From the NCBI GenBank assembly GCA_023393455.1, contig JAEWLJ010000029.1:1-64000 (forward strand): a stretch of 64,000 nucleotides of DNA, read 5' to 3'. Positions 17,490-26,804 of this stretch are shown here, piece by piece. Positions within the stretch are counted from its first letter, which is position 1; each line of letters opens with the position of its first letter. Source of the DNA: Methanobacteriota archaeon. GTDB taxonomy: Archaea; Halobacteriota; Methanomicrobia; Methanomicrobiales; Methanoculleaceae. A model generated the notes under the pieces. The model was given only the letters and a program-made list of their open reading frames with translations. It was not told the origin of the DNA and made no database searches. A program made the position numbers and the translations under genes.

Positions 17490-18296
17490 ATGAAATCGGT
17501 TCCGGTAAAGATCGAGCACGAAGGCAAGTGGGTTCCGACGACGATGGGTATCGCTGAGGACCGTTTCCGCATCGATGTTCCGCTTAAGCACGAGGTTCCT
17601 TACAAATCCGTGATCGACCTCGAGGAGAAGAAGAATCAGGTTATCATCACCGCCGGGGCGAATGGAGAGGCCGTCTACCGTATCGCGTCGGTCGAGAAGG
17701 TTCTCGTGGTCTTAAAGAAGTTCATCATCACCCAGGCCAGTGCCTACCGGATGAACGCGTTCTTCATGTCGCCCGCAATCCGTGGGGGGGTACTCGTCCA
17801 GAACGCCCAGTGGGAGAAGGGCGCGATCGCCGTCATGAAGACCGGCATCTGGTTCGTCAGCCAGGAGAAGCAGGTCTGCATCCCCCTCGACGAGGTGACC
17901 GGTATCGAACTTACGTCCCGGGAGATCCAGGAGAAGAATCTCGAGGTCGTGAAGATCGACCATCTCATCGAGAATGAACTCGTGACGAGTTTCGTTCTCT
18001 GCCCGCTGACGACGCTCCAGGTTCTCTACAACTTCCTCAAAGAGGCGACACACGATACCGAAACCCGCGAGGAGATCGATCCCCTGACCGGGCAGGTGGC
18101 GATGCTGGTCTATAGCGGGATGGACTCGAGTGCCATCGAGAACATGCTGAAACTCTCGCACAAAGAACTCGAGGCCACCTACGAGAACCTTCTCGGCTCG
18201 GGCCTCGCTGAAGTGCTCTACGTCAGGAAAGAAGTGCAGCTGACCCCAAAAGGGGTAAGATACATCTCAGAGTCTGTAAAATCTCCATTAGATTAA
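17490..18296 (+). CDS. cheF: Taxis protein CheF
   Basis: 268 aa. CheF is the archaea-specific adaptor that receives phosphorylated CheY and acts on the archaellum. The N-terminal part is beta-rich (KIEHEGKWVPTTM...RIDVPLKHEVPY) and resembles a pleckstrin-like fold. The C-terminal 80 residues contain a winged-helix-like segment (SAIENMLKLSHKELEATYENLLGSGLAEVLYVRKE). A GGAGAAA ribosome site precedes the ATG. It is placed between the archaellum machinery and the che genes, which is the usual context. Confidence 0.88.
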   Translation: MKSVPVKIEHEGKWVPTTMGIAEDRFRIDVPLKHEVPYKSVIDLEEKKNQVIITAGANGEAVYRIASVEKVLVVLKKFIITQASAYRMNAFFMSPAIRGGVLVQNAQWEKGAIAVMKTGIWFVSQEKQVCIPLDEVTGIELTSREIQEKNLEVVKIDHLIENELVTSFVLCPLTTLQVLYNFLKEATHDTETREEIDPLTGQVAMLVYSGMDSSAIENMLKLSHKELEATYENLLGSGLAEVLYVRKEVQLTPKGVRYISESVKSPLD

Positions 18297-18323
18297 AAAC
18301 CTTATTTCTTCAAAATGAGAAGA

Positions 18324-18332
18324 TATATATAA
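18324..18332 (+). promoter_or_regulatory. TATA box of the che genes
   Basis: TATATATAA about 40 nt upstream of the cheY ATG in the AT-rich gap after cheF. Transcription should begin near 18352, with a short leader containing GTGGTG. It suggests the che genes have their own promoter. Confidence 0.55.
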
Positions 18333-18365
18333 CTTTTTTATCAAATATTCAACGAGTGGTGTTTG

Positions 18366-18728
18366 ATGGGGAAAATCCTAATCGTCGATGATACAATGTT
18401 TATGCGAACGCTGCTGAAGAACATCCTCTTCTCCGGCGGGCATGACATCGTCGGTGAGGCAGCTGACGGCGCGGAGGCCCTCGCCAGGTATCAGGAGCTC
18501 AAGCCGGACCTCGTCACGATGGACGTGGTCATGCCGAAGATGAACGGGATCGAAGCGCTCAAGGCCATCAAAGCGGCCGATCCGGCAGCAAAAGTCATCA
18601 TGTGCACGGCGGTCGGCCAGGAGCAGATGGTCAAACTCGCCGTCAAGAGCGGTGCGAGAGGCTACATCGTCAAACCGTTCCAGGCTCCGAAAGTCCTCGA
18701 AGAAGTCAAGAACGTCCTCAGTGCGTAA
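18366..18728 (+). CDS. cheY: Chemotaxis response regulator CheY
   Basis: 120 aa single receiver domain. Acidic pocket in VDDT (near residue 8), phospho-acceptor Asp in LVTMDVVMPKMNG (about residue 53), Thr in MCTAVGQ and Lys in IVKPFQ. Phosphorylated by CheA and then binds CheF. ATG used; the frame opens one codon earlier with a TTG. Two nucleotides separate it from cheB. Confidence 0.97.
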   Translation: MGKILIVDDTMFMRTLLKNILFSGGHDIVGEAADGAEALARYQELKPDLVTMDVVMPKMNGIEALKAIKAADPAAKVIMCTAVGQEQMVKLAVKSGARGYIVKPFQAPKVLEEVKNVLSA

Positions 18729-18730
18729 CC

Positions 18731-19765
18731 ATGATACGGGTTCTGATCGTCGACGATTCGCTCTTTATCCGCACGATACTCCGGGATCTGCTCAAAGACG
18801 CCCCCGATATCGAAGTAGTCGGAACGGCGGTCAATGGCATCGATGCCCTCGAGAAGATATCCGATCTGAAACCCGACGTCATCACGCTCGACATCGAGAT
18901 GCCCCGGATGAACGGCCTCGAGACGCTTGAAGCGCTCTCGGAGGTGCGCCCGAAACCGAAAGTGATCGTCCTGAGCACCCTGACGTCCCGCCAGGCCGAT
19001 ATGACCCACCAGGCGTTACGGCTCGGGGCGGACGATTTCATGCTCAAACCGAGGGATGTTCCGAACGTCAGGGGCATCGAGAGCGAACTCATCCAGAAGA
19101 TCAGAAACCTTGTCGCGCTCCCCACGATCATAAGACCTGCTGCAACCAGCCGGAATGAGGCGGATGCGGTCGTTGTGATAGGCTCTTCTGCCGGGGGTCC
19201 GCCGATGCTCGATACGCTCCTCTCCGCGCTTCCGCCGGACCTGCCTGCCGCGGTCGTCGTCACCCAGCACATGCCCGAGGGGTTCACCGCATCGCTCGCC
19301 GAACGCCTGAACAGGGTCTCTGCTCTCCCCGTGAAAGAGACCGAGAACGGAGACAGCCTGCAGACCGGAACGGTCCTGATCTCAAAGGCCGGGTTCCACA
19401 CCATCATCTCGGGAGTCGCAGCAAAGAGCGGAAAAAACCACGGGCGAATCATCCACTCGACCGCTCCCCGCCTGCACGCGGTCCGGCCTGCCGTCGACAA
19501 GACCTTCGCTTCTGGAGCACACGTATTCGGCCCGCGCACCGTCTCCGTGATCCTCTCGGGGATGGGGAACGACGGCGGCGAGGGGATGCTCGCGGTGAAG
19601 ACGGCAGGCGGCAGGACGATGGTATGCGCCGAAGAGGACTGCCTCGTATACGGGATGGCGCGCTCCGCCCTCTCCAGGGACTGTGTCGATAAGGTGGTCC
19701 CGCTCAAGGGTCTCGTGCGCGAGATTACGAGAGCAGTCAAACAACTCGAGGTGAATCATGTTTGA
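18731..19765 (+). CDS. cheB: Chemotaxis methylesterase/deamidase CheB
   Basis: 344 aa. N-terminal receiver domain (VDDSLFIRT, LDIEMPRMNGLE) joined to a C-terminal esterase domain. The catalytic triad is visible as SSAGG (Ser), TQHMPEGFTASLAERL (His) and GMGNDGGEGM (Asp). Removes methyl groups from chemoreceptors and deamidates glutamines. Its end overlaps cheA by 8 nt. Confidence 0.96.
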   Translation: MIRVLIVDDSLFIRTILRDLLKDAPDIEVVGTAVNGIDALEKISDLKPDVITLDIEMPRMNGLETLEALSEVRPKPKVIVLSTLTSRQADMTHQALRLGADDFMLKPRDVPNVRGIESELIQKIRNLVALPTIIRPAATSRNEADAVVVIGSSAGGPPMLDTLLSALPPDLPAAVVVTQHMPEGFTASLAERLNRVSALPVKETENGDSLQTGTVLISKAGFHTIISGVAAKSGKNHGRIIHSTAPRLHAVRPAVDKTFASGAHVFGPRTVSVILSGMGNDGGEGMLAVKTAGGRTMVCAEEDCLVYGMARSALSRDCVDKVVPLKGLVREITRAVKQLEVNHV

Positions 19766-21689
19766 TGAAGAGGGATACCGGAAACTGTTCGTTGCGGAAT
19801 CGCGAGAGAACCACGAGAACATCGTGAACAATCTTCTTGCTCTCGAGACCGGGGACGATCACCAGAGCGCCATCGACGAGATCTTCCGATCCGCACATAC
19901 GCTCAAGGGCATGTCTGCATCGATGGGCTTTGATGCGATGGAGCATCTCTGCCACTCGATGGAAGACGTATTTTCTCTCATCCGCAGCGGGCGGCGCGAG
20001 GTGACCGTGTCACTCACCGATCTCCTGCTCACCTGCACCGACACGATTGAGGAGATGCTGGATGCTATCGAGTCGGGGGGAGCACCGTCCGACGAGCAGT
20101 CCGCAACTCTGGTTCAGGAACTCCAGGCGTTCGCCGAAGAGGAAGATGAGCAGGGGCCATCTCCCTGTGCGGCACCCCTGATGGAGCTCCCTCCCGAACC
20201 GGCGGAAGACGCCGATGATCGTCCGTTGTATACACTAACGGTTGCCGTCGACCCGTCCAGCACGATGAAAGACGTCCGGGCGATGCTGCTCCTGCAGAAT
20301 CTGGAAGAACTCGGGACGATCCTCGCGACGACCCCTGCACGGGACCTCCTCGAGGACGGGAAGTTCGACGGGCCGTTCGAGGTTCTTATCGAGAGCGAGG
20401 CGGGGGAGGATGCGCTCAGGACGACCGCTTCCGGCACGGAACTCTCGCTCCTTGCCCTCTCCACAGGGGCGTCGCCGATGGCTCCCCCACCTGTGATCCC
20501 CCCGGCGGCGAGCGATCCGCCGCAGGTGCAGCGAGCAGCGAAGATCGAGAAGAGCCGGGAGATCAAGAACATCCGCGTTGATATCCAGCGACTCGACCGG
20601 ATGATGAACCTGGTGGAGGATCTCGTCATCAATCGAGGACGGCTCGAACAGATCGCGAAGAAGCACGGCATCAAGGAGTTCGATGAGGCGCTCTCCATGG
20701 TCGGCCGCTCGGTCTCCGACCTCCAGAACCTCATGATGGGGATCCGGATGATGCCGCTCGAGCGTATCTTCAACCGCCTTCCCCGCGTCGTGCGGGACGT
20801 TGCAAACCACGACGGGAAAGAGGTCGAGCTCACCATCGAAGGCGGCGAGACCGAACTCGATCGGAGCATGATGGACGGGCTCTCCGACCCGCTCCTGCAC
20901 CTCATCCGGAACGGGGTGAACCACGGCATCGAGACGCCGGAGATCCGCAAAGCCGGCGGTAAACCCCCGAAAGGATCGCTACGGCTGTCGGCGCGGCGGG
21001 ACAAAGACAACGTTGTCATCGAGATCGAGGACGACGGTGCCGGCATCGATCACGAGAAACTCAGGAAGAAAGGGGTCGAGAAAGGCCTCATGACGCCTGA
21101 GACGGCGGCGACCGCAACGAAAGACGAACTTGTCGGCCTGCTCTTCGAGCCCGGGTTCAGCACGGCCGAGACGATCACCGACATCAGCGGCAGGGGCGTC
21201 GGGCTCGATGTGGTCAAGAAGACGATCGAATCGCTCAAAGGAACGATCAAGGTCGAGACCGAGGTCGGCAGGGGAACGAAGTTCGAGCTGGTCCTCCCCC
21301 CGACGATGGCGATCATCGATGTCATGATGGTGCACATCAACGGGATGCGGTGCGCCATCCCGATCAGCAACGTCGTCGAGGTGGCGCAGACGAGACCGGA
21401 GGCGATTCACCGGATCGGCAACACCGAGGCGATCCTGCTCCGGGACCAGACCCTTCCCATGCATCGCCTTGAGGATATGTACGGTCGGGCAGAGAAGAGC
21501 AACACGCTGGTCGTGCTGCAGAGCGACGGCAAGAGATGCTGCATCGTCGTTGATACCGTCGACGGTCAGCAGGAAGTGGTGGTGAAACCGCTCTCCAACA
21601 TTGCAGGCAACTGCCGCGGAATCAGCGGGATCACCATCCCCGGAGACGGTGATGTCGTGCCTGTACTAGATGTAAATACGATGATTTAG
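19758..21689 (+). CDS. cheA: Chemotaxis histidine kinase CheA
   Basis: 643 aa. The P1 phosphotransfer domain has its phosphorylated His in RSAHTLKGMSASMGF (about residue 47). A low-complexity linker and a P2-like region follow. The P3 dimerisation segment begins at KNIRVDIQRLDRMMNLVEDLVI, the P4 kinase has HLIRNGVNHGIE, EDDGAGID and GRGVGLDVVK boxes, and P5 (CheW-like) ends the protein. Receives signals from receptors through CheW, which is not encoded in this cluster. Confidence 0.97.
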   Translation: MFDEEGYRKLFVAESRENHENIVNNLLALETGDDHQSAIDEIFRSAHTLKGMSASMGFDAMEHLCHSMEDVFSLIRSGRREVTVSLTDLLLTCTDTIEEMLDAIESGGAPSDEQSATLVQELQAFAEEEDEQGPSPCAAPLMELPPEPAEDADDRPLYTLTVAVDPSSTMKDVRAMLLLQNLEELGTILATTPARDLLEDGKFDGPFEVLIESEAGEDALRTTASGTELSLLALSTGASPMAPPPVIPPAASDPPQVQRAAKIEKSREIKNIRVDIQRLDRMMNLVEDLVINRGRLEQIAKKHGIKEFDEALSMVGRSVSDLQNLMMGIRMMPLERIFNRLPRVVRDVANHDGKEVELTIEGGETELDRSMMDGLSDPLLHLIRNGVNHGIETPEIRKAGGKPPKGSLRLSARRDKDNVVIEIEDDGAGIDHEKLRKKGVEKGLMTPETAATATKDELVGLLFEPGFSTAETITDISGRGVGLDVVKKTIESLKGTIKVETEVGRGTKFELVLPPTMAIIDVMMVHINGMRCAIPISNVVEVAQTRPEAIHRIGNTEAILLRDQTLPMHRLEDMYGRAEKSNTLVVLQSDGKRCCIVVDTVDGQQEVVVKPLSNIAGNCRGISGITIPGDGDVVPVLDVNTMI

Positions 21690-21701
21690 GAGAGATAGTT
21701 C

Positions 21702-22322
21702 ATGGAACTGGATCCGTTTCAGAAGGACGCGCTGGCAGAGTTTGGGAATATCGGTGCCGCACACGCGGCAACGTCGCTATCGCAGATGCTGATGAGCCCG
21801 ATCGAGATGACGGTGCCGGAGGTGCAGGCCATAGACATCGCCGATCTCCACAAATACATCAGCAATGAGATAACCGCCATGGTCGTCTTCCAGATTCAGG
21901 GGGAGGTCGCGGACGGCGGGTATGTCGTCGTCAGCATGCCCCGGGAGACCGTCATCCAGCTGACGAACCAGATGCTCGGCACCGTCGATGCCGATCTCGA
22001 TCGCGAGATCAACGAGATGGACCAGAGCGCTGCGATCGAGATCGGGAACATCATGATATCGGCATTTCTCGATGCGACGGCCGAACTGCTGGGTATCGTC
22101 ATGCTGCCGTCTCCCCCGGCGCTGGCCATCGATATGGCGCATGCCGCCTTCGAGTCGGTCGTCGCGCAGGTGGCCGGTGACGTGAACGACGTCCTGATCT
22201 TCAACACCGAACTCACGAGCGAGGCGCCGCCGGTTTATGGGAGCATCTACATGCTTCCGAACACCGAACTTACGCAGCAGCTGTTCCTCATGCTGGAACG
22301 GATGATGGAACCGCTCTCGTAA
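21702..22322 (+). CDS. cheC: CheY phosphatase CheC
   Basis: 206 aa. Two pseudo-symmetric active-site helices of the CheC/CheX/FliY family are visible: LAEFGNIGAAHAATSL near residue 12 and AIEIGNIMISAFLDA near residue 108, each with the E-x-x-N pattern. Dephosphorylates CheY-P; CheD modulates it, and cheD follows immediately. Confidence 0.95.
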   Translation: MELDPFQKDALAEFGNIGAAHAATSLSQMLMSPIEMTVPEVQAIDIADLHKYISNEITAMVVFQIQGEVADGGYVVVSMPRETVIQLTNQMLGTVDADLDREINEMDQSAAIEIGNIMISAFLDATAELLGIVMLPSPPALAIDMAHAAFESVVAQVAGDVNDVLIFNTELTSEAPPVYGSIYMLPNTELTQQLFLMLERMMEPLS

Positions 22323-22339
22323 CCTGCCTCCGGGATACC

Positions 22340-22831
22340 ATGGAGAACAATTTCTTCGGTGAAGAAACAGCGATAATCCTGGGCCTCGGCGAACTCCGGG
22401 TCGGGAAGTGCCCGATGGGAACGATTGGGCTCGGGTCCTGTATCGCGCTCATCCTGCACGACCAGCGGAGGTCCCTTGCGGGACTCGCCCACATCATGCT
22501 CCCCGAAAGCCGGGGAGAGGTGGATCGCCCCGGTAAGTTCGCAGATACAGCCATAGATGCTCTCCTCGGAGAGATGGGGAGAGCCGGGAGCACAAAATCC
22601 TCGCTCACCGCAATCGTTGTCGGAGGTGCAAGTATGTTTGAGTTTTCGGCCAACTCCCTGAACATCGGCGAGCGAAACGCCGTTGCGGTGAAGGAACTGC
22701 TCCAGGAGCAGGGCATCAGGATCGAGCATGAGGAGACCGGCGGCAAGGTCGGGCGGTCCGTATACTACTGGCCGGAGGGGAAGGGGCGTCTTATTGTCAA
22801 GAGGGCGGACGGGACATGCATCGCGCTCTGA
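22340..22831 (+). CDS. cheD: Chemoreceptor glutamine deamidase CheD
   Basis: 163 aa. Catalytic Cys in GLGSCIALILHD and His in LAGLAHIMLPES; later GGASMFEF and RNAVAVKELL are conserved in CheD. Deamidates receptor glutamines and binds CheC. Its 3' end overlaps the next gene by 16 nt, showing that the propeller gene belongs to the same unit. Confidence 0.95.
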   Translation: MENNFFGEETAIILGLGELRVGKCPMGTIGLGSCIALILHDQRRSLAGLAHIMLPESRGEVDRPGKFADTAIDALLGEMGRAGSTKSSLTAIVVGGASMFEFSANSLNIGERNAVAVKELLQEQGIRIEHEETGGKVGRSVYYWPEGKGRLIVKRADGTCIAL

Positions 22832-23979
22832 CACTCATTTTAGCCGCGGCAGCCCTCTTCATCCCTTTTGCATCAGCACTGTATGTCGAAGTGCCCGATT
22901 ATAACTCAGGCATCGCGTCAGCCGGGGTAAAGGATGCAATGAACGGCCGGTATGGAGACGTCATCTTTGCGACCGATGGCGGTATCTCCGTGTACACGGA
23001 GAACGGCACCTGGTATTCAGTCAACGCACGGCACCCAGAAGAGACACCCTATGGGATGCTCGCGCCTCTCGATACCATGGTCACCGCGGTCGCGCTCGAT
23101 GCGGAGGGGCACCTCTGGCTCGGGTATCCGAACGGACTGCAGATCGGCGACGGGGCGGGATACCGTGCCATCCAGGACCTGCAGTTCCTCAAGAACCTCA
23201 ACATCAACTGCATCGCACGGTGGGGGGACGAGGTGTGGGTTGCCACCGGGCGGGCGGGCCTCCACCGCTACCAGGATGGCGAGTGGACGTGGTACAAGCC
23301 TGCCGGGCCCGAAGGCCTCGGGAGTTATACCGTCGTGAGCATGGCGGTCGATGCCGCGAGCGATGCGCTCGTCATCGGGTCGGAGAGCGACGGTATCCGG
23401 GTGCTCAGGGACCGGACGGGTGACGCCCGTTTCGAGCAGGTCACCTGCGGCAACGACACCCTCCGCCGGGTCTCCGAGGTGCGGGTCGATCCGTTCGGGG
23501 GGGTGTACCTCTTCAACCGCACAACGGTTCTCCATTACACCCCTGATGTGGGGGTTACCCCGGTCCTCGATGCCGTTGACCTGAGCACGTTCCCGGTCAC
23601 GATCAACGACGTCGCAGCGACTCCCGGAGGAATACTCTACATCGCATCCGATAACGGAATATACGGATGGAACGGATCCGGCGTCGCCCTGCATATCACG
23701 TCCAGAGACGGTATCCGCTCGAACTTCATCAAGAAGCTCTTCGTCGATGCCTACGGCCGGTGCTGGTTCGTCGTCTCCGGAAGCGTGGGCTATATCCCGC
23801 CGATGACGGGCCACGCCGCCCTCAGCCTCTCCGCCGCTCCGGTGCCGACACCGGTGATGACCGAGACGCCCCTGCCCCCGACCCCGGCGCCGATGGTGAC
23901 ACCGGAAGAGGCTGGCGGGCTGTTTGAGGGAATCCGGGCATTTTTCGAGGGGTTGTTCGGCGCGGCGATACCCGGGTGA
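22816..23979 (+). CDS. Secreted beta-propeller protein linked to the che genes
   Basis: 387 aa. Signal peptide (LTLILAAAALFIPFASA, residues about 5-21) followed by a run of propeller-blade repeats resembling two-component-regulator propellers: recurring GDVIFATDGGISVY, GHLWLGYPNGLQI, DEVWVATGRAGLHRY, GILYIASDNGIYGW units. After about residue 335 a Pro/Thr linker (TPVMTETPLPPTPAP) leads to a short hydrophobic-amphipathic tail. Probably an exported or surface-exposed domain. Overlap with cheD puts it in the che transcript, but no known Che component has this shape. Function unknown. Confidence 0.8.
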   Translation: MHRALTLILAAAALFIPFASALYVEVPDYNSGIASAGVKDAMNGRYGDVIFATDGGISVYTENGTWYSVNARHPEETPYGMLAPLDTMVTAVALDAEGHLWLGYPNGLQIGDGAGYRAIQDLQFLKNLNINCIARWGDEVWVATGRAGLHRYQDGEWTWYKPAGPEGLGSYTVVSMAVDAASDALVIGSESDGIRVLRDRTGDARFEQVTCGNDTLRRVSEVRVDPFGGVYLFNRTTVLHYTPDVGVTPVLDAVDLSTFPVTINDVAATPGGILYIASDNGIYGWNGSGVALHITSRDGIRSNFIKKLFVDAYGRCWFVVSGSVGYIPPMTGHAALSLSAAPVPTPVMTETPLPPTPAPMVTPEEAGGLFEGIRAFFEGLFGAAIPG

Positions 23980-24100
23980 GCGGGGCTTGAGTGCGGGGAA
24001 CGGAGGAGGGATCGCCGGATTTCTTGATATCGCTGTCCCCTGTGTCTGCGAGCATTTTTTGAAAAACTGAGTTCAGTTCATCAACGCTCCCGGGCACGGA

Positions 24101-24198
24101 TTTCCAGTGGACATCGCCGTAGGGGGGTGGGGTCAGGGGAGGGGGCACGCCCTCTCCCCGCGAGCCGCCTCCCCCAATGGCGATATTCCCACGGTCCA
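24101..24198 (+). repeat. Interspersed GC-rich element, copy A
   Basis: 98 bp. Left end TTTCCAGTGGACATCGCC; right end GGCGATATTCCCACGGTCCA, an imperfect inverted copy of the left. The interior (a GGGGTGGGGTCAGGGGAGG block and CTCCCCGCGAGCCGCCTCC) matches copy C in opposite orientation almost base for base. Lies in the 350-bp gap between the propeller gene and the 3' end of ABCE1; no gene is visible in that gap. Confidence 0.8.
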
Positions 24199-24305
24199 CT
24201 GCATGAGGACATGTCCAAGGAAAAAGGTTGTCCCAGGGACAGGCCAGGTATGGCACCACCCTCATCAGGGAATGGATGAAGATCGGAACAGGGTTTCAGA
24301 GCCGG

Positions 24306-24318
24306 AAAGAAAAAAAAC
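24306..24318 (-). terminator. Poly-T terminator of the ABCE1 gene
   Basis: On the minus strand, eight T residues followed by C and three more T, after a GC-rich GCGGGCGGGAAG stretch, 15 nt past the ABCE1 stop codon. Confidence 0.6.
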
Positions 24319-24332
24319 TTCCCGCCCGCTCT

Positions 24333-26102
24333 CTACTTCGAGATCTCAGTATAGTAGTATTCCCCGGCGGCGATCTGTTCCCGGTCCAGGAACGAGCCGG
24401 GCTTGTTGATCCGCGGCCTTCCGCTCTTGTCGCGCCGGAAGGTGATCCCGAGCGCCTCGAGGAACCGGTTCATCCCCGGCGCCATCGAGAACGGCCCGGC
24501 TGCTTTGCCGTTGATGCCGGGTTCGCCCTCGAAGACCAGGATACGGTCGCTGATCATGTCGATGACGTAGATATCATGGTCGATCACGAGCGTGCTCGCG
24601 CCCCGCCCTTCGGCGTGCTTCCGGATCATCCTTGATATCTTGACCCGCTGCTCCACGTCGAGGTGGGCGCTCGGCTCGTCCAGTATGTAGAGGTCGGCGT
24701 CGCGCGAGAGGCAGATCGCGATCGCCACACGCTGGAGTTCACCGCCCGAGAGCGTGTTCACTGGCGTCTGAAGGTGCTCCGAGAGCGAGAGGGGTTCTAA
24801 GATCTCGTGCTGGTAGTACGACGTGTCGAACTTGGTCGTCGTCTGCCGGAGGAGCTCCTCGACGGTCGCCTCCGTGTCGCCTTTGAGGTACTGGGGCTTG
24901 TAGGAGATCCGCACCCGGGTGTCCATCGCCCCGGTATCGGGCTCGAGTACCCCGGCGAGGAGCTGGGCGAACGTACTCTTCCCGATACCGTTCGCCCCGA
25001 GCACCCCGAGGACCTCGCCGCTCCGGATCTCCCCGCCATCGACGGTGAGCGAGAACTGCGAGAACCGTTTCGTCATCGCCGGGAACTCGAACAGCACTTC
25101 CCGGTCCGAGTCGGCGGCATGCGCCCGGGCATCGAACGTCACCGCGTACGTCCTGAACCTGACGTTCTCCTCCGGGAGGAACCCCTCCAGGTACTGGTTG
25201 ATCCCCACCCGGACACCCTTCGGGTGGGTGATGACGCCGAAGACCGCCGGTTCACCGTAGGCGATATGCACGGTATCGGCAAGCATGTCGAGGATGGCAA
25301 GATCGTGCTCGACGATCACGACCGGCCGCTCCAGGGCGAGTTCCCGGATCAGGTTTGCGGCGGCCATCCGCTGGTAGACGTCGAGGTAGGGCGTGATCTC
25401 GTCGAAGAAGTAGAAGTCGGCATCACGCGCAAGGCAAGCGACGAGCGCCACCCTCTGGAGTTCGCCGCCGGAGAGGGTCTTGATCGGCTGGTCGATGACG
25501 GCGCGAAGCGAGAGCCGGTCGATGTAGTAGTCGAGCTTCCCGCGCTCGTCGGTCGTCGCAAGGAGCTCGCGCACCGACCCGGAGAAGACCTTCGGGATCT
25601 GGTCGATGTACTGCGGTTTTACAGCGACCTTCACGTTCTTCTGCGAGAGCACCTGGAGGTAGTCAAAGAGTTCGGTTCCCTGGTAGAGGTCGAGGACTTC
25701 TTTCCAGGCGACCGGGGCGTCGGTTCTTCCCAGGTTCGGGACGAGGGCGCCCGAGAGGATCTTCACCGACGTGCTCTTCCCGATGCCGTTCGGCCCGAGG
25801 AGGCCCGTGACCTTCCCCTCGACAGGGATCGGGAGGCCGTAGAGGACAAAACCGTTCTGGCCGTAGCGATGGATCGGCTGGTCGAGTTCTTCGGGGAGGT
25901 TGATGATGTCGAGCGCCTGGAAGGGGCACTTCTTCACGCAGATACCGCACCCGACACAGAGTTCTTCGGATATGACGGCTTTCTGGTCTTCGCCGATGAC
26001 GACGGTCTCGTCGCCGGTCCGGACGCGGGGGCAGTAGAGGATGCACTCGGTGCCGCACTTTACAGGGTGACACCGGTCACGGTGTACAACAGCGATACGC
26101 AT
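24333..26102 (-). CDS. abcE1: Ribosome recycling ATPase ABCE1 (RNase L inhibitor homologue)
   Basis: 589 aa. Splits post-termination and stalled ribosomes with aRF1 or pelota. N-terminal Fe-S domain with two 4Fe-4S motifs (CHPVKCGTECILYCP and CVGCGICVKKCP), then two ABC domains: Walker A GPNGIGKST (about residue 104) and GANGIGKST in the second half, each with an LSGGELQRVA signature and a YFFDE or YILDE Walker B. Full length for the family. The stop of the upstream small membrane-protein gene is 6 nt before its ATG, so they share a transcript. Pelota, its partner, lies 1 kb upstream on the same strand. Confidence 0.97.
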   Translation of the reverse strand: MRIAVVHRDRCHPVKCGTECILYCPRVRTGDETVVIGEDQKAVISEELCVGCGICVKKCPFQALDIINLPEELDQPIHRYGQNGFVLYGLPIPVEGKVTGLLGPNGIGKSTSVKILSGALVPNLGRTDAPVAWKEVLDLYQGTELFDYLQVLSQKNVKVAVKPQYIDQIPKVFSGSVRELLATTDERGKLDYYIDRLSLRAVIDQPIKTLSGGELQRVALVACLARDADFYFFDEITPYLDVYQRMAAANLIRELALERPVVIVEHDLAILDMLADTVHIAYGEPAVFGVITHPKGVRVGINQYLEGFLPEENVRFRTYAVTFDARAHAADSDREVLFEFPAMTKRFSQFSLTVDGGEIRSGEVLGVLGANGIGKSTFAQLLAGVLEPDTGAMDTRVRISYKPQYLKGDTEATVEELLRQTTTKFDTSYYQHEILEPLSLSEHLQTPVNTLSGGELQRVAIAICLSRDADLYILDEPSAHLDVEQRVKISRMIRKHAEGRGASTLVIDHDIYVIDMISDRILVFEGEPGINGKAAGPFSMAPGMNRFLEALGITFRRDKSGRPRINKPGSFLDREQIAAGEYYYTEISK

Positions 26103-26108
26103 GGGGGA

Positions 26109-26471
26109 TCACAGGACGGTGGTGGTCAGGAGGATCGTCCAGGTCATGAGCCAGAGCGCGAACGTCATGAAACTCTGGTAGAACCAGTCTTTTCCGGTCA
26201 GCGCCATGTAGTCGATCCGGATGAGCATGAACAGGTGTTTCTGGAAGACGACGCCCGCCATGAGAAGAAGGATCCCGATGATGGCGTTTTCCTGAAGGCC
26301 GCTTGTCGGGTTGGGTGTGCCGGAGAGGTAGAACGAGAGTCCCCCGGCCAGAATGCCCATGAAGCAGGCTACAAGCGTCCGCGTTATCCGATCCCTGTGC
26401 TCAGCCCGTTTCTCGGCACGTGTCCGTGGCCGTGTCTTTTCAGACTCTGCTGCTACCGCATTCTCGCTCAT
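26109..26471 (-). CDS. Small membrane protein, EMC6-like
   Basis: 120 aa. Charged N-terminus (RPRTRAEKRAEHRDR) followed by three membrane helices (about residues 32-50, 60-80, 95-118) with a short loop YMALTGKDWFYQS. Size and topology resemble archaeal EMC6/Rab5-interacting-type proteins, partners of membrane-protein insertases; this is resemblance only. Start ATG chosen at MSENAV, since the upstream extension reads as non-coding. 6 nt before ABCE1, likely co-transcribed. Confidence 0.65.
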   Translation of the reverse strand: MSENAVAAESEKTRPRTRAEKRAEHRDRITRTLVACFMGILAGGLSFYLSGTPNPTSGLQENAIIGILLLMAGVVFQKHLFMLIRIDYMALTGKDWFYQSFMTFALWLMTWTILLTTTVL

Positions 26472-26804
26472 CGTGACACCAGTGTTGCGCCATTCCTGAA
26501 AGGGAAAGCCCCTCGGGGCGGCGGCCCGCCGGGAGCAAACCGGCTTCAGGCCACTTCCCGGGATTGGCGGAATTACTACATTATAGAGCGTTCTCCGGTA
26601 ATAAAGGGTAGGTACCTCTGCTCGATGGTTACCGGAGGGGCGAGGGAGCGGAATGGTTTGTGATTGTTCTTCACGTGGGGTACGCATCAGGAAGAGCAGG
26701 GGCATGCAGAAGGGACGCTCTGGCGGTTGGAGGCTCGGAGTCGGTTACGCTCAAACATCGCGCTTTATCCGCTCCCTTTTCGAAGATCGAAGAGCTTCTA
26801 TGCC

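Noticed and set aside
24807..26663. Long plus-strand open frame of more than 600 codons opposite ABCE1
   Set aside because: It mirrors the ABCE1 gene. High GC at third codon positions keeps the opposite strand open; its translation is Arg/Asp/Glu/Val-rich with no domain.
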